64,000 bases of DNA from Mycocentrospora acerina (GCA_022701365.1 JAKUHH010000303.1:248001-312000), one strand, 5' to 3'; shown: positions 22,985-32,935, numbered from the stretch's first letter. Notes: a model not told the origin generated them from the sequence alone. Numbers and translations: made by a program.

Positions 22985-23866
22985 CTAAAGCAATTCCTCC
23001 TGCGAAGGTTGGAGTTCCCCACTAAGAATTGCCTGACCATGGCTTCTAGCTAACATGCTATATATTGGCAAATGCCTGTCAAGGAAAGGCAAAACATCTT
23101 CTGGATTAGAGTATGTGGCCCAGGAGCGTATAAGATCACCGACGATTGCAAACAATGAAACCAAATGTACGCCAGCTCTCTCCATACGTGAATTAGCTGC
23201 GTGACGAGCAAGCTCAGAGGTAGTGCCCGAGGCCTCAATGTTAGCAAAGACAGTGTAGCCTTCTGCTCGTAGAGAGAGGGCGAGAAAGGCCGTGCAGACT
23301 TCAGTGACAATGCCGCCGATGATGAACTGATTTTTTCCAGTTGCTCGAACAGCAGCGCGGAAATCAGCATTATCCCAAGCGCTAAGTAATAGTCAGTGAT
23401 CCTAATACCTAAAGGCCAGGTGGGAAGAGAAAACTAACTTGATTTCACCTGGTCGTGAAATGTACGGAGCATTGGGGTGCATCTCGCGGATCTCCTTAGG
23501 AACGGGACCATTGGGCCCTTTCTCAGATGAGGTGGTGATAATAGTTGGAAGATTAAAAATTTTTCCAAGTTCAGCGTGAGCCAATGTAGCTTGGCGATAG
23601 GCGCTGGGATCGAAATCGCGAACCATCTGGAAAAGACCAGTCTGGATGTCTACGATAAGGAGTGCCTTCAGCGTGGCTGGTAAGCTAACATTTGACAGTC
23701 GCTTTGAAGGGATTTTACCGTATCGTTTAGAGCAAGACGCTCGTATGGAACAGCTGTATTATGTTAAATATCCACAGATCAAATAACAAGGAGGCCAACT
23801 ACCATCGCCACGAACGGCATATGAAAATCCTAAAACGGAAAATACAATTTTAGAAGGAAACTTCAT
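22985..23866 (-). CDS. Isochorismatase-family (YcaC-like) hydrolase with N-terminal leader
   Basis: Four exons on the minus strand, 23866-23803, 23753-23719, 23665-23439 and 23381-22985, join in phase to 240 residues. The mature part is an isochorismatase/YcaC-like hydrolase: ALLIVDIQTGLF carries the catalytic Asp (residue 39), followed by LPTIITTSSEKGPNGP, AWDNADFRAAV, and the nucleophile loop GGIVTEVCTAF with Cys138. The C-terminal extension (LPFLDRHLPIYSMLARSHG) is typical of the fungal YcaC-like subgroup. The first 17-21 residues (MKFPSKIVFSVLGFSYAVRG) form a basic-hydrophobic leader that looks like a signal peptide. Substrate is unknown; members hydrolyse amide or vinyl-ether bonds, and some fungal isochorismatases act on plant salicylate precursors. 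The exon 2/3 junction was chosen (acceptor GCTGAAG) because it yields the family's NDTALLIVDIQTG continuity. Confidence 0.85.
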
Positions 23867-25829
23867 CTTGGAGGTTGTGAGGAGTTTTGCTTTCACTGCT
23901 TTGATTGTAAGTAGAGGTGAAGTAGTTGGTTGGTGCTTTCCATCGCAGACCTTTTACTCTTCTTATACTACACACCTTCAACACTACTTTCTAGTCACTT
24001 GTTCTACCTAAGAGATATTTCGTACATATTTGATCGTGCCAAGACGTTTGGTAAAGCGGGAGAGATTTGGTCAGCGCCTTACTCAGATTGCTCCCATGAG
24101 TACCGAGCTGTCTCTACAGAAGATTCGAACACGCAATTGGTTCGACTTGAAAGTCGTCCGCTCTCCAAAGTATATGATAGACTTAATTAACACAGAAACC
24201 TTGCATAGTCGCAAAATGATCTCTTTCTCGCTACTCTGACCGTCGTATACTAGAGAAGAAGTACACTTTTAGATTCTGGAATACAGTATCCAAATCGGAT
24301 ATTGTAATAAATGGCAAGCATCCGTATGAAATTACCACTCCTATTCTTACTTGTTTAGAACATGCCCACTCGGCAGTTTGTAGCTTGACTTACTCTTGAG
24401 CCGGGGGGTCCGATAAAATTAAATTGTTCCTAGATAGTACAATCAGTCAGCTTTTCTCTTTTCTTGTCCTCCATTGACAAAGCAATCTTAAATCGCACTT
24501 GGCATGCAACCAAGACGTAAAATTGATCCACATTACCGACAGCATAAGAACTTATAATGGCTTAGCACATGTATTTATACGTAAGAGTAGAAAAAAGGCA
24601 GGGTTGAAGACTATCGCGTCGATTAATAGTAAAGATTGACAAGGAAAATGTAGGAGTAAAGGCTTCACGTCAGCAGGTTGTATTATGTAAAAGCGCATGA
24701 CAAAGCTAAAAATGACTTTAAAATGCTTGGCCCAAACGCCTTTAACGCCATCTTCTGAGTACTTTTTTGCATCCTGGCAAGTGCCAGGTTTGAAGGAAAG
24801 TTGAAATACTTTCATTTCGGGCAATTTGGTGCATACGCGTATGTTATGGTTAGCGGACTACCACACAGCACATACAAACAATGAGATCTCAAACGGCCTC
24901 GTTACTAAGTATTACACATATCTGTCTACTCAAATTCTTGTTTTCGCCCAAAGATCCTCCAAGCCAAGATAGAGATATTTGAACGTACGTGATACGCAAG
25001 CTAATACTACACCTGACTTCCTACGACATGTTACCTTTTAACTTTTATATTGACTCCTACTCAATCCAACCGCAGAGAGGCACATATTTTTTCCTACTAT
25101 ATTCTTTACTGAATGGCAGATGGAAAGCATCGACTGGATTCGCTCAGTAATCGATATACCCTCATCAATACTCTGCCACTAACTTGTGAAATGCTCTCGT
25201 AGCAAAGATGAGAACATTTATTAAGAGAAATTATTAAGTTGGTGGAGGCTGAAATGCGGGTTAATATAACGTATTCATTTTTTAAAAGAAGATCTGCCTA
25301 TTCTCAATACGCTAGAACACATTTGATTGATAATCTGCTTACAGAACGTGGGGCTGGCTAAGTTCGCAAGCATGTACCCTGGAACCACGACGAGACAGAG
25401 CCGCTTCAAGACAGCCTAAATCAAATCAACATTCAATAAGCCAATTAATTGGACGCACGAAATCATCTTTTACCTGTAGACTATCTCACCGTGCACCGAG
25501 GTTCACCACGTAACAAGGCAGGTATTTAAAATACAGCACAACTTTAGTGATGTGTACCCTCGACAAAAATATAATGTTTTTAAAAATAATATTAAATACT
25601 AGGAAATACCACTTAATTTTCTCTACAGTAATATAAGATGTAGTAAAAATGTACCTGTGCTAACTACCTGTACAAATCATGTTCTGAACGTCCTGTTTTA
25701 CTGCCGTGACTAAAATTAATGCATTTTAATGTGCCTAAATTATAACAACCATTAGTAAGTAGTTAATAGGCTTTAGCTACGTTAATATCAACTTAGTTCT
25801 GTGCTATAATAATAAACTTTAGTGTAAAA
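23867..25829. other. AT-rich gene-free flank of the foldback element
   Basis: Base composition becomes clearly AT-rich after about 24240, with many TTAATA/TATTAA words and frequent stops in every frame. A minus-strand open frame at 24552-24815 has an ABM-monooxygenase-like beginning (MKVFQLSFKPG) but no convincing continuation. It may be a degenerate fragment. The composition suggests decayed repetitive DNA. Confidence 0.55.
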
Positions 25830-26670
25830 GTACACTCGTTATAAATTACATTCACAAAGTCACATCCTGGTTTACCCCTAAAATCAACTGACACCTATCT
25901 AAAAGCCACCTGATACGCACCTACCCTAGATAGTAATACCCTAGAATGGGTTATATAAAGAGGCAGGCTGATGTAGCTTTATAGAGTAGTTTTTCTGTAT
26001 CCTTTTATCTAAGACCTATAGGTGTAGATAATAATATATTTAGTATCCCCTTAAGTCCCAGCACTCCTATCTACCTTGTAGTGGACACCTTACCTGATTT
26101 AAATCACCATCTGCTTACCTCAATTGTTATAAATAAGGTTACTATTGTATATTTAATAAGGAGAGAACAGGCCTTTTGTTAGAAACCTTCTTAATTCACG
26201 TTACTAAGCAAGTATGATTTTTGGATGTTATATACATATGGTACTACTATTTAATAGATATATTGATACTTTCTTCGTAGTAGATATTAAGTAGTTAATA
26301 TATATTAACCTATTTATAACCTATATTATAGCAGATCTTAAAAGAGGGGTAGAAGGTTTATGTAGCGACTGTAACGACGCAGGTAAGAAGAGGGTGATCC
26401 GAATAGGGTCCGAATGTCCACTGCGAGGCATATGAGAGTGCTAGGACTTAAGGATATACTAAGGATACTATTTTCTACACCTATAGGTCTTGTACGAAAG
26501 GATACAGAGAAACTACTCTACAGGGCTACGTGGCTAACCCCCTTATATACACTCTTTCCTAGGTATCCTTAACCAGGGTAGGTGCGTAATGGATGGCTTC
26601 CGGATAGGTACCGGTTGATTCAGGGGTAAGCCAGGATGTGACGTTGTGAACGTTACAGCGACCCTGTACA
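25830..26670. mobile_element. Foldback element: approximately 310 bp inverted repeats around a 220 bp AT-rich core
   Basis: The left arm (about 25830-26138) is the reverse complement of the right arm (about 26358-26670). Matching blocks seen by eye include CACATCCTGG/CCAGGATGTG (25861 and 26633), GATACGCACCTACCCT against AGGGTAGGTGCGTAAT (25912 and 26575), AGACCTATAGGTGTAGA against TCTACACCTATAGGTCT (26011 and 26474) and CTTAAGTCC/GGACTTAAG. Differences are nearly all C or G in the right arm against T or A in the left arm, as expected if the left copy was hit harder by RIP-type mutation. No transposase frame is left. It could be a MITE or foldback DNA transposon, or two inverted copies of a repeat such as solo LTRs. 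Ends are approximate, and no target-site duplication was defined. Confidence 0.75.
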
Positions 26671-27177
26671 GCCTGCAGTAGTACTTAGTACTTAGGAGTA
26701 ACCTCTGTCAGGCCTTGTTAGGGCATGTTACAAACACCTTTATCTAAAGGCTAGAGAAAGTACGTTATACATAAAAGATGTGTTAGAATAATTACCTAAC
26801 AGTCAAGTGTATACTTAATCAAAGCTATAATTATCAAGTAAAAAGTGGTAGAAGTCTAAATTTACTAACTTAGTGTACTAAGTTTGCTCTTTAAAAGGTT
26901 TTAGATCTTTAAAACTTAGTCTGTTATTAGTTTACCCTTGTTCAGACGTAGCGTAGCTCTAATCCTTACATCCACTAGTACGCTGCACTAATTATCCTCA
27001 GTGATACTTTGACTTAATAATAATAAGCAGTGTAAGAATATCTCTAACTCCTAATACGCACTTAATTACAGCACTAAGCTCTTTTATGTCTAAGTATTAA
27101 ATACATGTTTGATGGGTGGGGGGTTTTTTTTTGGATAAACTTGAATCTATAGAGTAATAGAAAAAGCCATATATATC
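26671..27177. other. AT-rich spacer between foldback element and 5S gene
   Basis: About 500 bp of AT-rich, stop-dense DNA continuous in composition with the element. No gene is seen. Confidence 0.5.
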
Positions 27178-27296
27178 ACATACGACCATAGGACACTGAA
27201 AATAGAGCTTCCCGTTCGCTCAGCTGTACTCAAGCAGTGTACCGGTGGATTAGTAGTCAGGTGGGTGACCACTGGCGAATACCCGCTGTTGTATGT
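27178..27296 (+). rRNA. 5S ribosomal RNA gene
   Basis: 119 nt beginning ACATACGACCATAGG and ending GCTGTTGTATGT match the fungal 5S rRNA pattern: terminal helix I pairs ACATAC with GTATGT. Helix II pairs ACACTG (27193-27198) with CAGTGT (27235-27240) perfectly. Conserved loop blocks TTCCCGTTCGCTCAGC, TACTCAAGC, TTAGTAGT, GGTGGGTGACCA and GGCGAATACCCGCTGTTG are present. A run of T residues directly follows (27296-27302), as expected for Pol III termination. Dispersed single 5S genes are normal in Pezizomycotina. The intact helix II, despite an unusual sequence, argues for a functional variant rather than a decayed copy, although its setting is AT-rich repeat-like DNA. Confidence 0.93.
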
Positions 27297-27492
27297 TTTT
27301 TGTTCCTCTTTTCTGCATTGAAAAGGAAAGAATAGTGTCCGGAAAGACACATGGTTGACTGGAGGGGACGTATTAGGAGGGAGGTGCGAGAAACATATTT
27401 TTATGGTTTATGAGATCTACCTTTGAGAGAATTCTTCCCACCACAAGCGCCCAGACATGCGTACTGTGTAGGATGAACCAACAGCAATAGCA

Positions 27493-27857
27493 CTAACTAC
27501 CAGTATCATTCCATGTCCTATTTTTGCCCTTGACTACAGATTCCCAAGTATCGTCTGATTCCTCTGTAAACCATTCATCTTCGAGAATTTCCTCTACTGT
27601 CGGCCTGTCCCGAGGGTCTAGTTTCAAGATTCGTCTTTTGAACTTATTATCGGCAGGGGGGATTTCCTTCGTCGTCCACCGTTGAAGTGGTCTTTGTGGA
27701 GGTCCTTGCTGGTTGATGAAGTGGATAATTTCGAAGATGTCGAGGTCAATGATGTCGGCAATCGACGGTGGGAACGGGCCGAATGAGTGGTATATTTGCT
27801 TGAGAATCGTGATCTCATAGTCATGGTCTTCTGGTTTGATTCCTTCCCAGCCAAGGT
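27493..27857 (-). pseudogene. C-terminal fragment of a protein kinase
   Basis: Read on the minus strand from about 27857 to a TAG at 27493-27495, the frame gives roughly 121 residues. It starts NLGWEGIKPEDHDYEI and contains ILKQIYHSFGPFPPS, then the kinase subdomain XI signature ILKLDPRDRPTVEEILEDEW, ending in NDTGS. This matches the C-lobe end of fungal protein kinases related to SRPK-like families. The preceding codon is an in-frame TAG. Upstream minus-strand sequence to 28120 shows no recognisable ATP-binding or catalytic loop in any frame, so the N-lobe and active site are missing. An unseen upstream exon with a splice acceptor at that TAG is a formal alternative. It sits in the AT-rich island next to the 5S gene. 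Confidence 0.6.
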
Positions 27858-28298
27858 TCTATTTTACTTCGTTCTGGAGAGGTATTAGAATGGAGGCGAA
27901 TGAATTTTATGGTTCGTGAGGACAGCTCCTACGAATTTTTCAGTTCTTTGCCTGAGTGTCCCTAGCTCAAAAACAAATCCGAGGGGTTGGAAGATGGACA
28001 CTATATCGTTGATGTTTAGAATCAAGACAATAGCACACTTCGGAAAGACGTTAGCGATAACAGTTGACACAAAGCAGTGGAGTTTACAAAGAGTACCCCG
28101 TAATCTAAACAGCAACACTGGAAATGTTGCAAACTTTTTTCATTTGACGATTTGTCCAAACTACCTCCAAAGGACAGTGACAGCTCGCTATGCAACTCCT
28201 AACGCCATTACCGTGCCTCATATCCGAGAGCCTCCGTGAACACAGGACTAGTATAATACAGAACATATATATCAACAAATTCTTCCCTAGCCTACTCA
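27858..28298. other. Spacer between kinase fragment and CEF1
   Basis: 440 bp without a recognised gene. Residual kinase-like open frame on the minus strand (27885-28118) shows no catalytic motif. It includes the CEF1 3' region. Confidence 0.45.
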
Positions 28299-30659
28299 TT
28301 ACACGCCATTTACAGGCTCCTGTAGACTCTCTAGCTCGTCCTTCCTCGTCCTATATAGTTCCTGCGCTTCCCTCTCCCTCTTGCTGACGAAAGAAACTTC
28401 ATTGCGCAGACTTTCCAATCGCCGCCCGATAGCCAGCTGCTCTGAGTACTGCATTGTCCTCTGAGAGTCGAGATCGACCTTTGTCTTTTCCAGTGCACCG
28501 AATGCCTCTCCAATTTTCTGGCGGAGAACGGTAGCACGCTTCATGTAGCCCGCGTGATGAACAGCAAGTCTCTTCTCGATTTTGTTTGCTTTTTCTGCAG
28601 ACTCGATGATCTTTTCTTGTGCGCCGTCAAAGGCCTCGACCATGAGCTGATGCTCGTCGATTTCGTCTTCTTCGTACCCTGCAATTCCAGGGAGTGTTGC
28701 TGTACCGTGCAAGTTTGTCCAGGAGGTGCCAAACTCTGCTTGGAAGGCCTTCTTGTCCTTGTCAGAGGTCATGGCAAGCTCGAGTGCCAACTCCATCTTT
28801 GCAGCTCGGAGGGCGTCGTCGCTGATTTTCTGGAGTGGCCTCAACGTGCCTGTAACACGTCCGCTGCCGTTGCTGCCGCCAAATTTCTTGACGTCGTTTG
28901 CAACCAAAATCGCCATCTCAACTTCGACCTCTCGCTCCACAGGATCTGATAGGTTCAAGGCTCGTTTCATCAACGCATCAATGTCGACTACTGACGGCCT
29001 TGGGAGAAACCTTTGAACAACCTGAGATTGCCGAGCAAATTCGGCACGCTCTGCAGCCTGTTTTAACTCCCTATTTCTCCGATCGATCTCTGCGGCGTCT
29101 TCTTCGCTGACTTCCACTTCCATCTGACCTGCCTGTTCTTCTGGAAGTTCAAACTCCCAGTTTTCTTCCTTGGGTTTGGGGAGTGCAGCCAATCTGCTCT
29201 TCAGATCTTGCCGTTTTGCAGTCTCTCGTAGTTTGATATCCCGCGGCGTCTGTCCAACCAGTTGCATGGCGCTGTCCTCCTCGTTCAAACGCAAGGTATC
29301 TCGAGGTGTTCGCAATGGAGTCGCTCCTGGTCCTTGATGTACAGGCGTGGCTCCAATACCACCATTTGTTTGCCGGAAGGGGGTCGCTAGAGGGTTTGGG
29401 GTGACAATTTGGTGTCGCGACGAGGGCGCGGATAAGGATGCAGGAACCTCGTCTTCTTCAAAGTCCGGGTTGTCTCCACCAAGTAGAGCGGACTGCGTCT
29501 CGGTGCGTAGTCGAGCGTTGCGCACTTCATTCGCGATGAAATCCTCTTCCTTTGGTGCCATGGGCGTACGAATCGGTGTGTTGCCAACGATGTTAGAATA
29601 ATTCCCAATCAAGCCTCGTGTAGCGATATTGTCGCTACCCACACCGGTACTTGCACGCTCTCCTAACATACCCATCTTGACAATGTCCTCCAGTTCGGCC
29701 TCACCAACCTGTGGTGTCGGGAGAACAAGAGCGCGTCGCTTGCTGCTCTGTTCCGCCTCACGTATCTTTTGCATTTGGGCGGCTTTGGCATATGATGCTG
29801 CGAGACCCCCCGACTTCTCGTCCTTTTTCTTGCGCTTGCTTTCCCCTGAATCGTCCTGCTGGTCTGCTTTGCGCTTATTGGCAAGTTGCTGTTTTCGGGG
29901 GTCGAAGGCTTCACGCTGTTTCTCGTTGAGGTCGAGCTCCTGTGTGGTATCGAAGAAGCCTGAAGGGACCTCTTTCTCGAGGGGCACGTCGGCGTTGTAG
30001 TCGATGTGATTACCTTTTTTCGGTGTGATCTTGATGTTGATGCCGGCGGCCTTGAGTTCTCGTCGTTTCTGGAGTTGCGCCAGTCTACGCGACTCTTCCA
30101 ACTGTCGCTCACGAGCCTTCCGCTTGGCCTTCTTTCCACTGACGTTGGCTAAGCGCGCACGCGCCTCTGACAGCATCTCCTTGTCCTCCTCATCCATATC
30201 GATCGCGTCGGGTCGAGCCGGTCGACTCTCGGCGTACGCGTCAACTTCTCCAGGGCGCAATCGGCGCACTTCCTCAGCGGAGGGCGCCGCCGCCTCACCA
30301 CCCTCCGGGCCTGCGAGGCCCAGGTCGTTACTTTCTCTCGCTTCTTGGTCGTCTAGCAGCTTCTGGTAGCGTTCGAGGCACTGCGTGGCTGTTCGCCCGA
30401 CGATGGGTGCTATAGTGCGCCATTGCGTAGGAAGCAGCTTGGCCATGGTCAAAAGCTTTTCGTCGTCTTCCCTCGACCATTCTGTCTTCTTGATTGATGG
30501 ATCCAGCCACTCGTTCCATCGCGCCTTGCACTGTTTCGCCGTTTTCTTCGCGAGGAGAGACGCGCATCGCGCCCATTGATTGAGGCCATACTTGGAGATG
30601 GCTGCCTTGAGCACCTCGTCCTCCACGTTCGACCACTGCCCGACTTTTGTGACCACCAT
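28299..30659 (-). CDS. CEF1: Pre-mRNA-splicing factor CEF1 (Cdc5)
   Basis: A single exon on the minus strand encodes 786 residues from ATG 30659 (MVVTKVGQWSNVEDEVLKAA). Two Myb repeats are visible: residues 6-50 (GQWSNVEDEVLKAAISKYGL, KQCKARWNEWLDPSIKK) and 57-101 (TEWSREDDEKLLTMAKLLPT, RTATQCLERYQKLL). A basic segment around residues 185-230 (SGKKAKRKARERQLEESRRL) and a long charged, coiled-coil C-terminal region follow. These are diagnostic of Cdc5/Cef1, the Prp19-complex (NTC) subunit that contacts snRNAs in the active spliceosome. The family's start (a short segment before the tryptophan of repeat 1) fits the chosen ATG. The frame is open upstream for 41 codons but without another ATG. 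It is divergent from the small mitochondrial-protein gene at 30911. Confidence 0.95.
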   Translation of the reverse strand: MVVTKVGQWSNVEDEVLKAAISKYGLNQWARCASLLAKKTAKQCKARWNEWLDPSIKKTEWSREDDEKLLTMAKLLPTQWRTIAPIVGRTATQCLERYQKLLDDQEARESNDLGLAGPEGGEAAAPSAEEVRRLRPGEVDAYAESRPARPDAIDMDEEDKEMLSEARARLANVSGKKAKRKARERQLEESRRLAQLQKRRELKAAGINIKITPKKGNHIDYNADVPLEKEVPSGFFDTTQELDLNEKQREAFDPRKQQLANKRKADQQDDSGESKRKKKDEKSGGLAASYAKAAQMQKIREAEQSSKRRALVLPTPQVGEAELEDIVKMGMLGERASTGVGSDNIATRGLIGNYSNIVGNTPIRTPMAPKEEDFIANEVRNARLRTETQSALLGGDNPDFEEDEVPASLSAPSSRHQIVTPNPLATPFRQTNGGIGATPVHQGPGATPLRTPRDTLRLNEEDSAMQLVGQTPRDIKLRETAKRQDLKSRLAALPKPKEENWEFELPEEQAGQMEVEVSEEDAAEIDRRNRELKQAAERAEFARQSQVVQRFLPRPSVVDIDALMKRALNLSDPVEREVEVEMAILVANDVKKFGGSNGSGRVTGTLRPLQKISDDALRAAKMELALELAMTSDKDKKAFQAEFGTSWTNLHGTATLPGIAGYEEDEIDEHQLMVEAFDGAQEKIIESAEKANKIEKRLAVHHAGYMKRATVLRQKIGEAFGALEKTKVDLDSQRTMQYSEQLAIGRRLESLRNEVSFVSKREREAQELYRTRKDELESLQEPVNGV

Positions 30660-30910
30660 GATGGATGATTTAGCGAGCGTGTGAAAGAGTTGTGTGGTTG
30701 ATGGGGCTGCTGTTGTTTGTAAGGTCCAACCTCTGAATCTTTGAGCGCATGGAGCTAAATGTCTTGGCTTGACACGGTACAACGGATCACGTGGGAATCA
30801 ACCGCGGAACCAGTCACTGTGACGTAGATGTTCGATTTACTCTATAAGATACAAGGGCTTGCTGAAAACTTTTATACGATCTCTCCGTGTTAACGGTACC
30901 CGTTTACACA
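30660..30910. promoter_or_regulatory. Bidirectional promoter of CEF1 and the small mitochondrial-type protein
   Basis: 251 bp separate the two divergent start codons. It holds a CACGTG motif (GGATCACGTGGGAA, around 30785) and a CTATAA-like box near 30841. No factor is assigned. Confidence 0.4.
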
Positions 30911-31309
30911 ATGCAGAGCACTCGACACATCGCTGGGCGCATATGCTTGAATTCTCTTCGAGCGCGTCAACTCATATCACGAACTCCTTGGTCAGTTCTC
31001 CAAAGGAATTATTCTTTGGATATTGATCAAGATGCTTCGGTCCATAATTCGGCAAAAGAACAGAATTCGGTATGCATCAGCGGCTGCCGTTAGGTTGCTA
31101 TGAAAGCTAATGGACTCCAGACCTCAATAACTAAGCCTGCAGACGAAGTAAAGCCTAAAAGAAAGACCCAGGCAGAACTTGACAAGGAGCTGCAGTTGAA
31201 ACTACAAGGCTTGGCTGGAGAAGGCGGCGATGCTGGTGTAGAATACGAAGACGGAAAGCCAGTTTCAATGAAGAGAAGCGTAAAGAATAACATGTTTCGT
31301 TACATATAA
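30911..31309 (+). CDS. Small conserved protein, predicted mitochondrial (115 aa)
   Basis: Two exons, 30911-31069 and 31121-31309, joined across a 51 bp intron (GTATGC donor, AGCTAATG branch region, CTCCAG acceptor), give 115 residues. The N-terminus MQSTRHIAGRICLNSLRARQ, with Arg, Ser and Leu and no acidic residues for about 45 positions, looks like a mitochondrial presequence. Cleavage near RNYS is plausible. The C-terminal half (KPKRKTQAELDKELQLKLQG, GLAGEGGDAGVEYEDGKP, ending KRSVKNNMFRYI) resembles a conserved but uncharacterised fungal mitochondrial protein family as I remember it. No enzymatic motif is present. The gene is short and intron-split, so it is often missed. Function unknown. 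Confidence 0.72.
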
Positions 31310-31614
31310 TTTTGGGACATCGGATGTCTACGCTCTAAAATTATCAAAAACTGACCCGAGGAGGAAAAGCCCCTTTTTCAATTCAACTGAGCTTATTCAA
31401 GGCAAAAAACACATTGTGTGTTTCATCTTTGATACTACAAACCTGCACCAAGCCCTTCGACGTGCTTTGAAGGGCTAGGTGCTATATTGTATCAGTTCTC
31501 CTGAATCTCATACATCTCGCGTTCATCAAAAGTCCATCCTTCAAGTCTGGCATTATATTACGAATAATCGTGGGTATCTAGCATCATTCAAACCTCCAAT
31601 CTCAACAACCATGC
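31310..31614. other. Short convergent intergenic region
   Basis: 305 bp between convergent stop codons. Nothing beyond 3' UTR sequence was seen. Confidence 0.5.
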
Positions 31615-32935
31615 TCACAGTTCCATGTCTTCTGCCTCTTCAGGCCCGTCATTATGCACACTCCAATACTCGGCCCTCCATGCCAACTCGGCTGCACCTC
31701 TTGCTGTTATTTTCCCAACATCTTGTGCATGGTTCGCATCGAGCATCATCGACACATCAAACTCCAGAACATCCCACAACGCAGCCTTGACAACCTCAAC
31801 AAACTCTTCATCCTTGCCATGTTCGCCGATTAATACGATCTTGTTCGGTGGTCGCTGCAGCGCACCCACCACACCAAGAATCTCTTCGTGCACTCGTGCC
31901 CAAAACTTCGCCCTCGGTATCTCAAACACAGGGAGATCCCACCATCCTAGGCTGGGATTGATGCTGTGAGAGTACGACCATTCCTGGTTGGTGTCCTTCA
32001 TATACTGGACTGTTGCGCTGAACGAATCGTCAAAGTTGAGGAAGAGAACGTGTCCGTATGGCATGTGAGATTCCTCATCCACACACGTTTTTCGGTGTAG
32101 CCAGGAGTCGCATAGACCGTGTCCGAGTCCAGCGAAGGCTGCGTTTGTCTCTTGGTAGACAAGCTTGTTGCTGCCGTCTCCTGATCTTGTTGAAATGAGA
32201 CCTGCATCCTCCAATGCATCCTGAAAGTCTGCCTCCTCGAACGAAGGAAGCAAGGGAAAAACTGGAGCGATACTTGATACAGGCGTGCCAAGCTCCTCCT
32301 CGATAACACCTCGCACCTTCAAAAGGAGTGTTGAGAGAGTTCCTGAATTTTGGCTTGCTGGAAATCCAAAGGTCTTTTTTGTCTTGCGTGCTGCTCGGTG
32401 TAGGTTGCAACTCAATCGTCCAGTTAGACCTTGACTTTTCTCATATCAGTTAAATGTCAGTATAAATAAAGAATTATACTCACCACTTGGATCTGCCCAA
32501 AGGCTTTGTCCACTGTGATATAAGCTCAAAGTAATCGGCATCAGCCTCAATCTGTCAAATAATCAGCAAACACTTCTCTTTGACTTGTGTTCTGTATGGA
32601 AACAGAAAGCTGCAGCAACCAATCCCGAAGTCTTCCACTATTCCAAGGCCTAAAATCCTGCCAAACAGATATCTCATACCCAGCCTCCCACAGGAAAACA
32701 AGCTACCAATCGCTTGAACCCAGATAATTCAAAGAAATGCACAATAACCTACCCTTCCCAAGTCTCTTACTGTCCCATTCTGATACCTCGCCGCGGCAGT
32801 TGCGTACGAAGTGGTAAAATGTACACCAATACCCGGTGCAAGCGCCTCGTCCTGACTCTCAAGCTGTATCGGCACCTGTGGCAGCACGACACGCGCACCG
32901 ACCAACGGCGCGACAAGAAGAGGTGCGAGCTTCAT
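31615..32935 (-). CDS. Hypothetical protein with Hsp70/actin-like-fold features
   Basis: Three exons, 32935-32753, 32551-32484 and 32434-31615, join in phase to 356 residues. The N-terminus MKLAPLLVAPLVGARVVLPQ is hydrophobic and may be a signal peptide. The body resembles a Pezizomycotina family of uncharacterised proteins whose layout recalls the Hsp70/actin ATPase fold: FEEADFQDALEDAGLIS, then YQETNAAFAGLGHGLC, a GHVLFLNFDDSFSATVQYM strand pair, NKIVLIGEHGKDEEFVEVVK and a final GAAELAWRAEYW. I do not see the phosphate-1 loop (DxGT) of active Hsp70s, so ATPase activity is doubtful. The third exon acceptor (GAAAAG, then TCAAGG) was chosen because the nearby alternative breaks phase. Function unknown. 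Confidence 0.68.

Noticed and set aside
24552..24815. Possible antibiotic-biosynthesis-monooxygenase (ABM) gene fragment, minus strand (MKVFQLSFKPG start)
   Set aside because: Only the first about 35 residues resemble that family. The rest is hydrophobic AT-rich translation and no splice continuation was found. It is kept only as a possible degenerate fragment.
27885..28118. Minus-strand open frame next to the kinase remnant as an upstream kinase exon
   Set aside because: No HRD, DFG or ATP-loop motif in any frame, so I did not extend the pseudogene into it.
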